Shown here: piece by piece, positions 12,822-23,396 of the stretch
Position numbering within the stretch: the first letter of the stretch is position 1
Layout of the letters: each line of letters begins with the position of its first letter
Assembly: GCA_024349245.1 (NCBI GenBank)
Contig: JALDNG010000377.1
Coordinates: 124,001 to 188,000, forward strand
DNA length: 64,000 bases
Source of the DNA: Neodontobutis hainanensis
Taxonomy: Eukaryota > Chordata > Actinopteri > Gobiiformes > Odontobutidae
Reading direction: 5' to 3'
Made by a program: the position numbers and the translations under genes
The notes under the pieces: model-generated
Database searches by the model: none
Told to the model about the DNA's origin: nothing
What the model saw: the letters and a program-made list of their open reading frames with translations, nothing else

Positions 12822-13195
12822 ATTTATTAATAGATAAAAAAAAGTTCTTAGACCCTGACAGGGAGTCTAAGTGTGTGGGATGCGATGGAGGGCAAGAGTG
12901 TAGATTTTAGGGTAGCTCTCCCCCCGGAGCTGAGACACAGAGACATGAGGAGCTGATGATGCTGAGGACAGAGATGGTCACGCTGATGCACAAATAAAAA
13001 ACAGCTGATAAACAAAGAGAGAGGGTGCTTAGATTTTGTCAGCTGTATGATGATTTACTAAAAGCTTGAGGTGGAGGGTTTTGGTAGAGAGAGACCGTCA
13101 GAAGATGCAGCGTGTTGTAGATGAAGGGGAGAAGTCTTTCTGGTTGAGTTTACGCTCAGCTTCATTTATGGCATTGACTCTGGTTTGCCTGCAGA
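12822..13195 (-). CDS. Candidate terminal exon plus 3' UTR of an unidentified gene
   Basis: On the minus strand a good acceptor (TTTTGTCTGCAG) precedes an exon starting near 13193. In the frame entered with two bases carried over, it reads QTRVNAINEAERKLNQKDFS followed by PSSTTRCIF and TGA (near 13105). About 280 bases of moderately GC-rich, non-repetitive sequence follow to an AATAAA at 12822-12827, which looks like a 3' UTR. A possible upstream exon at 13676-13545 starts ATGTGGATAGAC and ends at TTTTAG|GTAAAT, but its reading frame would give a very short ending (GKPESMP and stop), so the two are not cleanly linked. I do not recognise the peptide. The CIF ending is one residue short of a CaaX box. 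Low-to-moderate confidence that this is a real gene end. Confidence 0.3.
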
Positions 13196-13199
13196 CAAA

Positions 13200-14480
13200 A
13201 GAAGAAAATGTTCAGTATTGGCAGGTAGAGTTTATTAGGCATTAGTAGTATAAGTGTGAAGAATTAATTAATTAAGTAAAAAGCAAATATTTTGATGTTC
13301 CATGAGTCAGGTGTTCAACATACAGTAATTGTCCATTCAAAAACTTCTTTAAAGTAAAGGGGCATGAGCTTTATTTCAGTTAATCACTGAAATATTTCAC
13401 AAAGATATCAAACATAATATGTTTTCCTGAAGTTGAGTAGTTCTAAAGAAACACACACAAGTGTTTAGCCAGGCCACCCACAGTAAACCACTTTACAAAG
13501 TTAAAGTAGTCTGGTATCTACTTAACTGAAATCCTAAACATTTACCTAAAAGGTAGCATGCAATACGTTGTTTTTTGATGGATTGTATTCTTTTTAGATT
13601 GGCTCGCTCCAGAGTATGCAGGTACTGCCGTGTTTTCTGGTAACTTGTGTCTATCCACATGCATTCAGAGGAATTTTAATCTGCTCTACTCTTAATCGAC
13701 TGGAAATCAAACTCCAAATAAGATGATTTTGTGTAAGAGGAAAAATTACACAATGGCTGGCCAGTAATTTAAACGATCTAGTTTAACTTTTACTGTAGTT
13801 AAGGTCATGTTTAACATTTGTTTCTTGTTACTTTTTAAATGGATGCTTGCACTGGAAAGAGTGGGAGCAGCTCGGGATCCACAGAGGCAACTCCCCTGCT
13901 GCTGTTAATGAGACTAATAAATAATATAATATTACAAATCCTACTAAAAGTTCCTGTGATGAAAATGTACCTTCTTCACTGCTGGAGGCAGCAGGAAGGT
14001 TCACTGGCCATGTTTGTCTCTGGAGCCAGCTGGAAACCATGAGAAGCTTAAAAGGGGCCCAGAGCAGGAGATGAAACCTCATTTGCAAAAAAAATGTGGA
14101 GAATTCAATCTGGAAAGCTGGAAATCTGCTGAGCTCCTCAGTCCCTACTGTAGTGTGTGGCATGTTAAGGCACACCTGCTGTATACAATTCACTTCCTGA
14201 GCAGCTCACAGGATCATAGTCTGTGTACATGTTCTCGTCCTGGGGCTGAAGGACTTTCTGACATCCACACCATGAGCCTTTAAACTTTCTATTTGATTTA
14301 ATCCAAAAGAGAAATGGGTCACAGTTGTAAATCTAACAGGGTATACCCTCAAATCACTGAGTTTGAGAAGTGAAGGAGGAATTTAAAGGGTCCCCTTGTC
14401 ATACAGCATGGCTACTCAATGATAACTGGCACAGAGTGGACAGTATTGTCAACTCATCTTTAGGGTTGAGAACTTTCCAT
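13200..14480. other. No confirmed gene; possible upstream exon of the unidentified gene
   Basis: Apart from the exon candidate at 13676-13545 (minus), the only curious signal is a minus-strand SSSEE peptide near 13985-14000 beside a GTACAT sequence. It is in the wrong phase for an SCPP exon and I do not call it. Confidence 0.25.
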
Positions 14481-14800
14481 TGGCCTGGTTCAGTTAAAGA
14501 CCATCTTAAAACTGATTTACTGTCATTTTGTATATTTTGACTATTTGTCAGTGTCTGTCCTAGACACATCCACTGCACGCCCTGTCCGTCCTGGGAGTGG
14601 ATCCTCCTTTTGTGGTTCTCCCTGAGCTTTCTCTTTGTCCCTGGCTGGGTTTTTATAAGTTTTTCCTCTGAACCTGATTGAGGCTCTAAGGACAGGGGAT
14701 GTTGTCTAGTTCAGCCTGTTTGTCTTTGGTCTTTTGTTTATCCCTTTGAGTCTATTGTTGTTGTGATACTGGGCTATATAAATAAAATTTGATTTAGGCT
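14480..14800 (+). mobile_element. Fish retroposon 3' tail (LINE/SINE type)
   Basis: Contains the common fish string pattern 'GGAGTGGATCCTCC...GGTTCTCCCTGAG...CTAAGGACAGGGGATG' and ends 'GATACTGGGCTATATAAATA'-AAATTTGATTT. This pattern is typical of non-LTR element 3' ends. No coding sequence remains. Confidence 0.55.
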
Positions 14801-15016
14801 GGACTTCAGGGCTGATGGTGAGCCTCCTCTAGGGTTTGTGTCGTGGACTCTGGATTCCATTGGCCAGACTTTCTCTTTCTGAGCTGCCTCTTGTTTTGCT
14901 AATCTGTTAATTGACGAGAATAGAGTTTAGAGTTTTTAGCCAGTATGTCTTTTTTTATTATTTTTTTTAGTTTAGTTGCTGCTGTTCATGAATGGAGATT
15001 GTTTGCTGTTAGCTAA

Positions 15017-15202
15017 AAGAAAAGGTTTGAGTAACAGCATCTGGACTAAGTTTTCAAGGTGAAGACGTTTCGTGTCTAATTCCAAGAGACTTTATCAATT
15101 CTGAGTGGACAAAGCTCAGAACTGACAAAGTCTCTTGGAATTTGAGACGAATGTCTTCACCTTGAAAACTTAGTCCAGATGCTGTTACTCAAACCTTTTC
15201 TT
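15017..15202. repeat. Long hairpin-forming inverted repeat (arms about 89 bp, loop 9 bp)
   Basis: Arms 15017-15105 and 15115-15202 are near-complementary with a few mismatches; the loop is 15106-15114 (TGGACAAAG). It probably is a foldback/MITE-type element, since the sequence just outside reads GATGACTGAGAACCTTCA, a string often repeated in fish genomes (recalled, not checked). Confidence 0.85.
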
Positions 15203-15751
15203 GGATGACTGAGAACCTTCACAGACATGTTAGTTAAAAGCTAACACTAGCTGTGTTTGGTTTAATTCAGCTGATTTAAATCACTTTTTCATTGTCTAAC
15301 TGCACTAAATTAACCATGTTTCAGTTTGTAGGTGAATAAATTTTGCAGGTTTTAAAGTACTGCTCAGAATATATACAGTTGGCTAAACTATTGAGCTTCT
15401 TTTAGCTGACCCGAAGGTGGCTGCTAAAGGCCTAATTTACTGCTCCACTGTTTTAACGATAGTTTAATATGACACACTGGACCAAGCTTGGTTAATAATA
15501 TGATATACGGTCATACGGTCATACGGCCTTCAATTAGGAAGGCATAATGCTCTTATACAGTTTGGTGTTTGTGCTGTTATTTTTGTAGTTATAACCTACA
15601 CCCACATCCTGTAAAGGCCATAATATAATCATAATAATAAAAGCAAAAATTTAAATGTGGGCTTAATGTACTCTTTTACAAAGATCTGGTTTGTGTCATT
15701 TTGGTAAATACATTTGACACATGCCTATTATAAATAGATATTACTCTCTCT

Positions 15752-15838
15752 CACAGATTTCCTAAAGGTGATGCTGTCAGACTGAGGCTGATCAGAAGAA
15801 AGGCTCTTGGTGTGAGCACTTTGAAGAGGATATTCAGA
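15752..15838 (+). other. Exon-like segment, unassigned
   Basis: An 87-base stretch between a CTCTCTCACAG acceptor and an AAAG|GTGGGC donor. It has one open frame, FPKGDAVRLRLIRRKALGVS then TLKRIFRQR, rich in basic residues. It would join the downstream duplicated segment in a different frame from the one conserved between the copies. No identity; weak call. Confidence 0.2.
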
Positions 15839-16167
15839 CAAAGGTGGGCGTTACATTAAACTACACATTACATTAAACATTACACCTGCAATGCCCACCA
15901 ACCTCTGAGACGTTTTACTCTAGAAAACACTTTCCTTACAGTCATACATCCCTTAAACATTACTGTAGCTAAAGTGCAGGTATTAGATTTATATTTGTAC
16001 ATTTATCATCTGTAAATCATGACAACAGTCACAGGTAAATGTTTAAAGCAGGTTTTCAACATGTCAGACATGACCTCTGACTCAGTACAGTTCACATTAA
16101 CTAAAGTATTATATTTAGGCAAATGTAAGTTCAAATCAAACTCCACTCTTTTATAAAAACAGTCCTT

Positions 16168-16914
16168 ACACACACAGTAACACACAGTGAGCTGTGAATA
16201 AAAACTAAGATAAGTGTTTTTTTTTCTGTGAAAAACAGTACATCTCATGTTCAGAGGTGACCAGGCCCAACAGCAAGACTTGTTTTAAACATACGCTTTT
16301 ACTTTGTTCTGTTTTTGCAGAGCTCCTCTACAGTTACCTGTCTGCTGCTGCTTCTCTGTCGGCCCAGTCCAGTCAGGTCCAGTCCAGTTATCGGTCTGTT
16401 GCTCTGTTCTTTGACAGTGTGTCTGCTCCTGGACAGTTGACGTAGCCCTGCCTCGTCTTCCTCAGCTTCATCTGACATCACATCCTGGTCCATCGACAAC
16501 TTCAGCTTCTTTTTAATAAACTTAATCTCAAACAAATCTTCATTTATTTATGTGCTTCTAGGTTTAAAGGCATATTTAAACTGTATTTCAAGCTCTTAAA
16601 TCTGACATAATTTATACACTTTATATTTAAGTGCACAAAGTTAATAACTTGTTAAAATTGTTTTTATTTTTATTCATTTTAAAGAAACTTTTAAATACCA
16701 TGGAAGTGGATTAAAGCACAACCAAAAAACTTTAAATAATTTATTTATCACTATAGTGTTATTTCAGCATGTAATAAGACAATATGTTATTGTGAAATCA
16801 TTGTTTTGTCTCTTTTTAAATTGTAATGATAAAGTAGTGCTGCAAAGATGGAAGGGTTTCTTGAACTTTCAGGTTGCTCCTGAGGTCTTTGACCTGCAGT
16901 TGCACAGGTAAGGA
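16168..16914 (+). repeat. Duplicated segment, copy 1 (copy 2 at 56313-57034)
   Basis: About 745 bp highly similar to 56313-57034 in the same orientation. It contains TTTTTGCAG followed by a 41-codon open stretch ELLYSYLSAAASLSAQSS... to TAG (16320-16445), then AATAAA at about 16515. It resembles a terminal exon with a polyadenylation signal, but similarity extends evenly into the non-coding flanks, so it may be only an interspersed repeat. Confidence 0.75.
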
Positions 16915-16999
16915 ACCTGAAAAACAGAAATCTAAACTGTTTACACATGTATTTACTCCATCTCAAAAATACAGCACTTGCTTCTTTGACTACAATATT

Positions 17000-17678
17000 T
17001 AAATAACCAGTTTTTTAAAAAGATATGCATCAACGTGCCTACATTATGGATGTTTTAAAATAAGGGGAAGAAAACTTACTAACCACAGAATATAGATACC
17101 ATACAGAAAATATATTTTTTCTTAATGATAAAATGTATATTTTATACAACTTACAGTTTATAATTACGAGAATAACTATTAACAGGGCTCTCAAGTCTCA
17201 TGCATTGACCGTGTGACACATGTATTTCACAAAGTGCGCACGCTCACATGCCTCGTTTTGTGTTTCTCACGCTAGGGAAAAAAGTGTATTTGTTGTAAAA
17301 AAGGAACAGTTGCAGCGGAAAGTTTCACGCACGGACATGTTATGGTGTTACTAACGTATTCTGGGCTAGTGAGTCCCTCCCTTTCCCTGTAAAAGTGCAC
17401 TCCTAGAAAAGGGCACCAAAGAAAACAACAAGCTGCACTAAAGACGAACGGAGGAGGGACAGAGACAAGAGTCACTAGAGTGCTTTCAGCTGCAAAGAAT
17501 GACCTGTAGCTCAGGTACCCGATACATTGTAACATGGAACAGTTGTTTCATTTAATAAAAATGTAATTTGAGCCAAATGAGCCAGTCTTTTGAACAGCTC
17601 TTTGAAAGGAACTGGTCCATAAGATCCGACTCCCTTTAAAACGCTGTAAATTCCATCTCTACAGTGGAGCAAGTGAAG
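17000..17678. other. No gene seen
   Basis: AT-rich flank left of the hAT element; nothing supported on either strand. Confidence 0.4.
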
Positions 17679-18641
17679 TACTAGGATCAGGGGTCAGCAA
17701 CCCTATCATCCCTCTATTAAAAATAATGAATGAGTATTTAATAATTATATTTTATTTTAGTTTGTTCATTTTTATGTTGTTGTTGTTACAATGCGTCAAT
17801 GGAAATGCATTATATTGTTTGCGTTACATAAAATCAAAATGTTTTTTGTGCCCATATTTTTTTATCAATAATTATTTTGAGAGACAATCATTGGATCAAA
17901 GTACATCTACAAAGTTATAAACTTTTAAAAGATGCTATAGAAATGAAATGTTAGACTTTTTTTCTCGAGTTGTCTTGCAGATGGAGACTTGTTCCGGACC
18001 TGTTGCTGATCCTGAAGGCCCAAATACACCAAAAATAAATAACTTTAAACTGTCCTAACAATTTTTCTGTGTATTTACAATAAAGAACGAACTGAACTGA
18101 ACTGTGTTTTAATTTAATTTTTTATAATGCATGGGGAAAAAAAACCTCCTGGATAAATGATAGATAAATAATAAAATGAAAACAACTTAGGTACACGTTA
18201 AAAAGAAAGACAATTACATAAAAAAATAACAAGTACCTTACTTCCTTTATACCACCAGGGGGCGCTGAATATAGATTTGTTTTCACCCCACATTTGCTGA
18301 ATTTAAATGTTTAAACTTTTAAATTTAGCTTAACAGAGATAAAACAAATATAAAATAGCTATACAGCCGTTTCTATTTTTCTACACCACGCATCACTGGA
18401 TTTTTTTTTTATTTGGAAGATTGCTCGTAAGACTGGTAAATGTAAGTGACAAAGTTTTTAATCAATGTAATATAGACCTATAGCACTTTGCTAGAATGGT
18501 AAGCTAACTTAGTTAACTTAGCCAAGTGCTCATGTCAAATGTAATTTGTAATATTAAAATATAAAAATCATAAATGTCATGTCATTTACATTTTTTTTAT
18601 TTAAACTACAATCAAAATTTGTATTTTATTTATTACATTAG

Positions 18642-21600
18642 ATGCCAAAAAAGCCTGGAGTGGACACTGGCACTGTTCTTGCCATTCTTTGTGCATCAAA
18701 AGACGGCATACTTGTAGAAGGGCAAATTGCCACACCTGCAGCAGAAATCTGGACACAACTCAGTGAGCAACTGGAAACGAAGATGTCTGCAAACAAAACC
18801 GTCACAACATCTGGTCAGCTTTAGGGTTTAATAACAATAATAACAACAACAACAATATCAAAGTAATAAGTGACTCAGAAAATGGTGATGATGGAGCCAC
18901 AAGTAATTCACAAAGTGACAATGACGTTCAAGACTTAGTCCCTTTAGCTTTTGAGCTTGAGGTACCATTTGAGAAATGGATGGGATTTATACCACAAACT
19001 GTGACCTACAGTGACAAAAAATCTCCAAATCAAAAAAAAAAGTTTAAATACAAACGTAAATACCATACTAAAACAAGGCACTTGGACCCATAAACTAACT
19101 GCAATGATTTGGAAGAATATTAAAAGTTCTTGTACGTTTGTATTTAAACTTGCAAAGGTTTACCCGACTGGCACCAGTACTTACATTGACATCAAAGGCT
19201 ACTGTAAAGAATGTCATGGTCAGCTACACATTTATTGCAACAAAGAGCCTGCAATTTACTGACCAATGGTGTTTCAGTGTCTTCTAAAAAACAGTAATAG
19301 CTCACTCCACACTGGTTCTTCCAAGCTTCATGTCTGGACAGTTGCGAAAGGAGATCTCCAAAGAGCTGTGTGAGGGCAGGTTAGAGGCACATGCATGGCG
19401 GGCCTTACAGGCAACAAAAATTATGAATTTTGGAGATCCTGAGCCAATTCATTTGCCCAATTTAGAAACCCTGCGAAACAAGAGCGAAATTCACAGGAGT
19501 TACACGACAAAGACCCCATCCTGTCACTGCAGTTTCTTAAGTATAGTGCACCTTACAGTGGCAGCATCAAAGACATTGGCTTTGACAAATTTTTTTGTCA
19601 CTACTGGACCCAAACACAAATGCACATGTACAAAACACTGTCCAAGAAAACTCACCCAACAGTGTGTTTTGATGCAAATGGGTCAGTGGTGTGGAAACTG
19701 GTGAGACCGATTGACAAGTCTGGACATATATTCCTCTATCAAGGTGTTATGACAGGCCCAAACCACAGTAGTCTCCCAGTAACACAGATGTATGATACAA
19801 ATGCAATAGCAAACTGGTTGACAGAATGGATCAACCAGTCTGTACCAAAAGAAGTGGTCAGTGACTTCTCTTTGGCCATTCTAGGATCACTGGTAAAAGC
19901 CTTCACACCCCACCCTGATATTAAGACTTACCTGAATGAATGCTTTCATGTTATGCTTGGAAACCATTCTGCAAAACTGCCACCCTGTTACATCAGAGTT
20001 GATGTTGCTCACTGTGTAAAAATGATCTGCCAGTGGGACTGCCTGAAAAAGAAAACACACCGTGTTAAAGATTTTTTTATCAGATCTTTAACACAGGTAA
20101 TAAAATCACAGAGTCTGGAGCATGCCAAAGGTCTCTTACGGGCCATCATGGTTGTGGCACTCAGTGAAGGAGAGGGTAACGACAGTGCCAATGTCCCAGT
20201 CTCATCACAACCATTTAAAGAATACCTGAAGGCCCAAATAGCTGGAGACACTTCAGTGGCTGCAGAGGATGAAAATACTGGAACAGAGCACGAGGATCCA
20301 AGTTTTTTTGAGACTGATTTAAGGAAGTGGGTAGAAGACATCTGCAAGGAGGCCAGTGTGCTTGCAACAACAGAAGGTGATCGTGATAACATACACTTCC
20401 TGCCAGAGATAAATCCAAACATAAAAAGGCTTGCAAGTAGTTTGCCACTTTGGAGTGGAATAATGGTCCCCTTCTTCAAAAGCCCCAGCCTCACTGCAAG
20501 TTCTGCAACAGTTGAAGCTGAATTTAAAAACCTAAAGCATGGGCTTATTAAACATGATCGCTTACCCATTCATGTTGATTGTTTTATTGCCCGCCATCTT
20601 TCCTTCATTGAGGGAAACATGCGGATATGCTCAGCAAAACACGCTGCAGAGGAGGAAAGAGGATTGACAGAGATTAACACAGGAACTCAGCAAGAAAGCA
20701 CTAATAAAACAATGCTCACCCTTCTGCTGAGTAAACAGATGAAGCTGTGGAAAACTGGAGAGGCCTCGGTGTTCCACCCAAAAAAAGAAAGTGCCATTCT
20801 TATCTTGCCCCATGTCCCGAATGGCTAAATGCAGACCAATCTGTGAAAAAAACTGTGAGAATTGGACTTTTAAAAAATGGAAACCATCTGCAGCCAGTTA
20901 AAGTAGGAACACAAACCGTTTCTGTCACAAACACTTGTGCATTTGATTCTTTTTGCCAGAGTTTAAGCTGTGCTTACTGTGACAGCCTTTCATTTCAGCT
21001 TGTAGTCAACAATGAGCAATGTACTAATAACTTGCTCCAGCTGGTGAAAACGCTTGCCACAGAGTGTGTAAGCCCAAAAATATACTTGAAGAGGGCAGAG
21101 ATACTCTCCACACTCTACACACAGGCCCAGTTGAAGTCTGGTGCCCTCCAGATAGATGCTCAGTGCCACATATCTAATGTGATAAAAAAGACAATGAGAA
21201 ATACTGCAAGTGTGTATTTAATGAAACAGTGCGCATCACCATACTGCAGTCTGAGCAGGAAGACCATGAGGGAAGTTCCACTTGTACTTCCATCATTTGA
21301 TGTACTTCAGGCTTCTGGCATGGCTCAGCTTGAGACCGCTGTGGAAAAAGGCCTGAATCTTCCAAATTCTCCCTGTCTCAGGCCAGTCCAGTGTCCACTG
21401 CTGTGCCCTCCTGCATACCAGACACAACAGGCAGGGTCAGGAAATGTACTGTGTGCAGGAACGGTTACAGGATTGGAGAACTTTTGTGGATAGACACTGA
21501 CCTTTTAGCCACCTCACCGCAGAGGGCTTCCAAAGAGAATTCCCTTTGTGTGAATTCCCTACCAGTGTGATGCTCCAAGGGAAAAGCTTCAAGCTTATGG

Positions 21601-21710
21601 CAGTGATCGCTTTTCAAGCAGGACCATCACATGATGCTCTGGGTCATTAAGTCAACTACTGCAGGAGAGCCCCTGACCTGTGGGAGCTATATAATGACCT
21701 CGGGAAAGAA
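18642..21710 (+). pseudogene. Decayed MULE-like transposase with C-terminal USP-like cysteine protease domain
   Basis: Plus-strand coding relic in pieces: an N-terminal part with a GYCKECHGQL zinc-binding-like block (about 19195-19225), and a transposase core in one open stretch 19620-20828. Candidate catalytic Asp are in VCFDANG (19671) and VVSDFS (19863); a VEAEFKNLKH block near 20512 resembles the region after the MULE catalytic Glu. A one-base frameshift in an A-run (about 20779-20785) leads into a second part (about 20785-21480) with NTCAFDSFCQSL (about 20932), the cysteine box of ubiquitin-specific proteases, CxxC pairs, and a His box, GH*VNYCRR...WELYND (21640-21695), whose Tyr codon is TAA. 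Further frameshifts lie near 19470, 21430 and 21565. Dead copy. Superfamily (MULE/NOF-type) is inference. Confidence 0.65.
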
Positions 21711-22429
21711 AAACACAAAAATATGCCCCCATACTGTACTGTACAGTATTTGCTAATCTGTTAAAAAGAATTTGTGTGTTGAGAGTTTGTTGGTTTGCTT
21801 GTTTACTTACTTGAGCACTTTTTTATGTTCATTATTAAAAATGTTCAAATTGGTGCTGCCCACTGGTGTGGTAGTTATTTGCAGTGACTTTGGTTCCCGA
21901 CCCCAGCTATTTTCTGGGCGTCTCCCCCATTTTCTGCTTGTGTTGTCCCGTCTGTTGGAACCTGCAGTCAAGAAAATGACCAATATAAAATCACAAATTA
22001 ATGGTAATAATAATAATTATTAATATTATTATTCAAGTAGGCCATGTACTGTTATTGTAATTGTATTAGTTTGAACACCGACTCTGGTTCTTAAAGAACC
22101 ATTGCCCAAACCACATGGCATAGCTTCAGCATAAACAGAAACGTGTGATTATATATATTAAAAAAAAGCACAGATTTTGAAAAAGATTAATATCTTCGAA
22201 ATGGTGGAAAGACAACTTTTTTAATGATGTGTGCATAAATTTGTAAAGCTAAATCCTTTATATCCTTAATTTAGGCTTGTGTAAAGTTGAATAAATCGAT
22301 GGATGAATTATAGTGCACACAAGTAAGTTTCCACGTTACTTAATTGGACAATTAGCATAATTGATATCACGCCTTCTGCCTGTGGCAATCAACGCAACGT
22401 AAAAAAGCTGGCCGGAAATAAAGGCGTTA

Positions 22430-22940
22430 ATACCGAAAATTTTTATTATTAATATCTCAAAAACTATAACAGCACAAACGAAAATCTTTACAGCACAAAA
22501 CAGCACAAACGAAGCACAAACGAATGACACCATTTTGGTGCATTTTAAAACATTTTAAAGCATTTTCGGGGGCTGGGTGACCTCATATGACCTATAAAAG
22601 AATTGTTAATATCTCAAAAACTATAACAGCACAAACGAAAATTTTTGCTGCACAAACCAGCACAAACGAAGCACAAACGATCTAGATAGTTTTGGAGGCA
22701 ATCCATTTTGGTGGGGGGCCAACTTCACGGAGGTGCTCGACGCTCGTGCCAGCACAAAAGTTGTCCCGGCCCGCACGTGTAGCCTGCCGCCAATCAAATT
22801 ACGGCATTTCTTGTACTGCCGTCGTCCTGGCCGTTAGAATCAATCCAAATAAGTTCAAAAATCCAAATAGCAGTTCAAAGGAGCTTGGCTAAATATTGGT
22901 GGGGACAAGTACCTAGCGTCAGACCCTAAACCTACGCCCA
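22430..22940 (+). repeat. Repeat with six AGCACAAACGA motifs in two tandem blocks
   Basis: 'AATATCTCAAAAACTATAAC'-AGCACAAACGAAAAT occurs at 22450-22485 and again at 22608-22645. Each is followed by CAGCACAAACGAAGCACAAACGA, giving a spacing of about 157 bp. The following GTGGGGGGCCAACTTCACGG to ATTGGTGGGGACAAGTACCT looks like part of the same repetitive element. Not CRISPR: the copies lie in a eukaryotic element with uneven spacing. Confidence 0.65.
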
Positions 22941-23396
22941 TGCTGCTGACAACACTAGTTTACCAGTATGCTTACTATGTAATGAGATATACAGGTGTTT
23001 TCCATCATAAACTTTATTAAAACCAAACGTTGCGTACGCCTCACAGATGACAGCTTACAATCCTGTGTAAAGATGAAGGTGACGGCAGACAGCCCTGATG
23101 TGCAGACGCTGTGCGCTGAGGTTCAGAAGCAGAATATTATTCTATTACTATTATTTTGCATATTCATATTTTTTCATTGTTCAGTGAAATAGTCCTTTGT
23201 CTTCTCTGCAGTCATTCATTGATTTCATAAATGCAACATAATATAGTTTGTTTATACAAGGTGCAGTGTCACACGCAGTGTTATTTCATTTTAAATGTCA
23301 AAAGAGTTTTGTGGCTCCCAGTGTTTTTTTTTTTACTGTGGGAAACGGGTAAAATGGCTCTTTGAGTGGTAAAGGTGGCCGACCGCTGTACTAGGT

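Larger units (their letters stand above)
17688..23388 (+). mobile_element. hAT transposon with TIRs and target duplication, carrying nested insertions
   Basis: Left end 17688-17702 (CAGGGGTCAGCAACC) and right end 23374-23388 (GGTGGCCGACCGCTG) are inverted repeats matching at 12 of 15 positions. Flanks are TACTAGGA (17679-17686) and TACTAGGT (23389-23396), an 8-bp target duplication with one change and one extra base at the left junction; 8 bp is the hAT hallmark. Near the right end, 23008-23130 encodes a transposase C-terminal relic with RLTDDSLQSCVKMKVTADSP, recalled as typical of ZBED/Charlie-type hAT proteins. The rest of the transposase is missing; the interior holds the MULE-like gene (18642-21710) and an unrelated repeat (22430-22940). 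Confidence 0.75.

Noticed and set aside
13985..14010. SSSEE peptide on the minus strand as a second SCPP exon
   Set aside because: The donor would be phase 1, not the phase 0 of SCPP genes, and no signal-peptide exon is nearby.
20009..20569. 186-codon minus-strand ORF
   Set aside because: Antisense shadow of the MULE-like transposase.
22452..22682. CRISPR-like spaced repeats
   Set aside because: Eukaryotic transposon context, irregular spacing and only two blocks.
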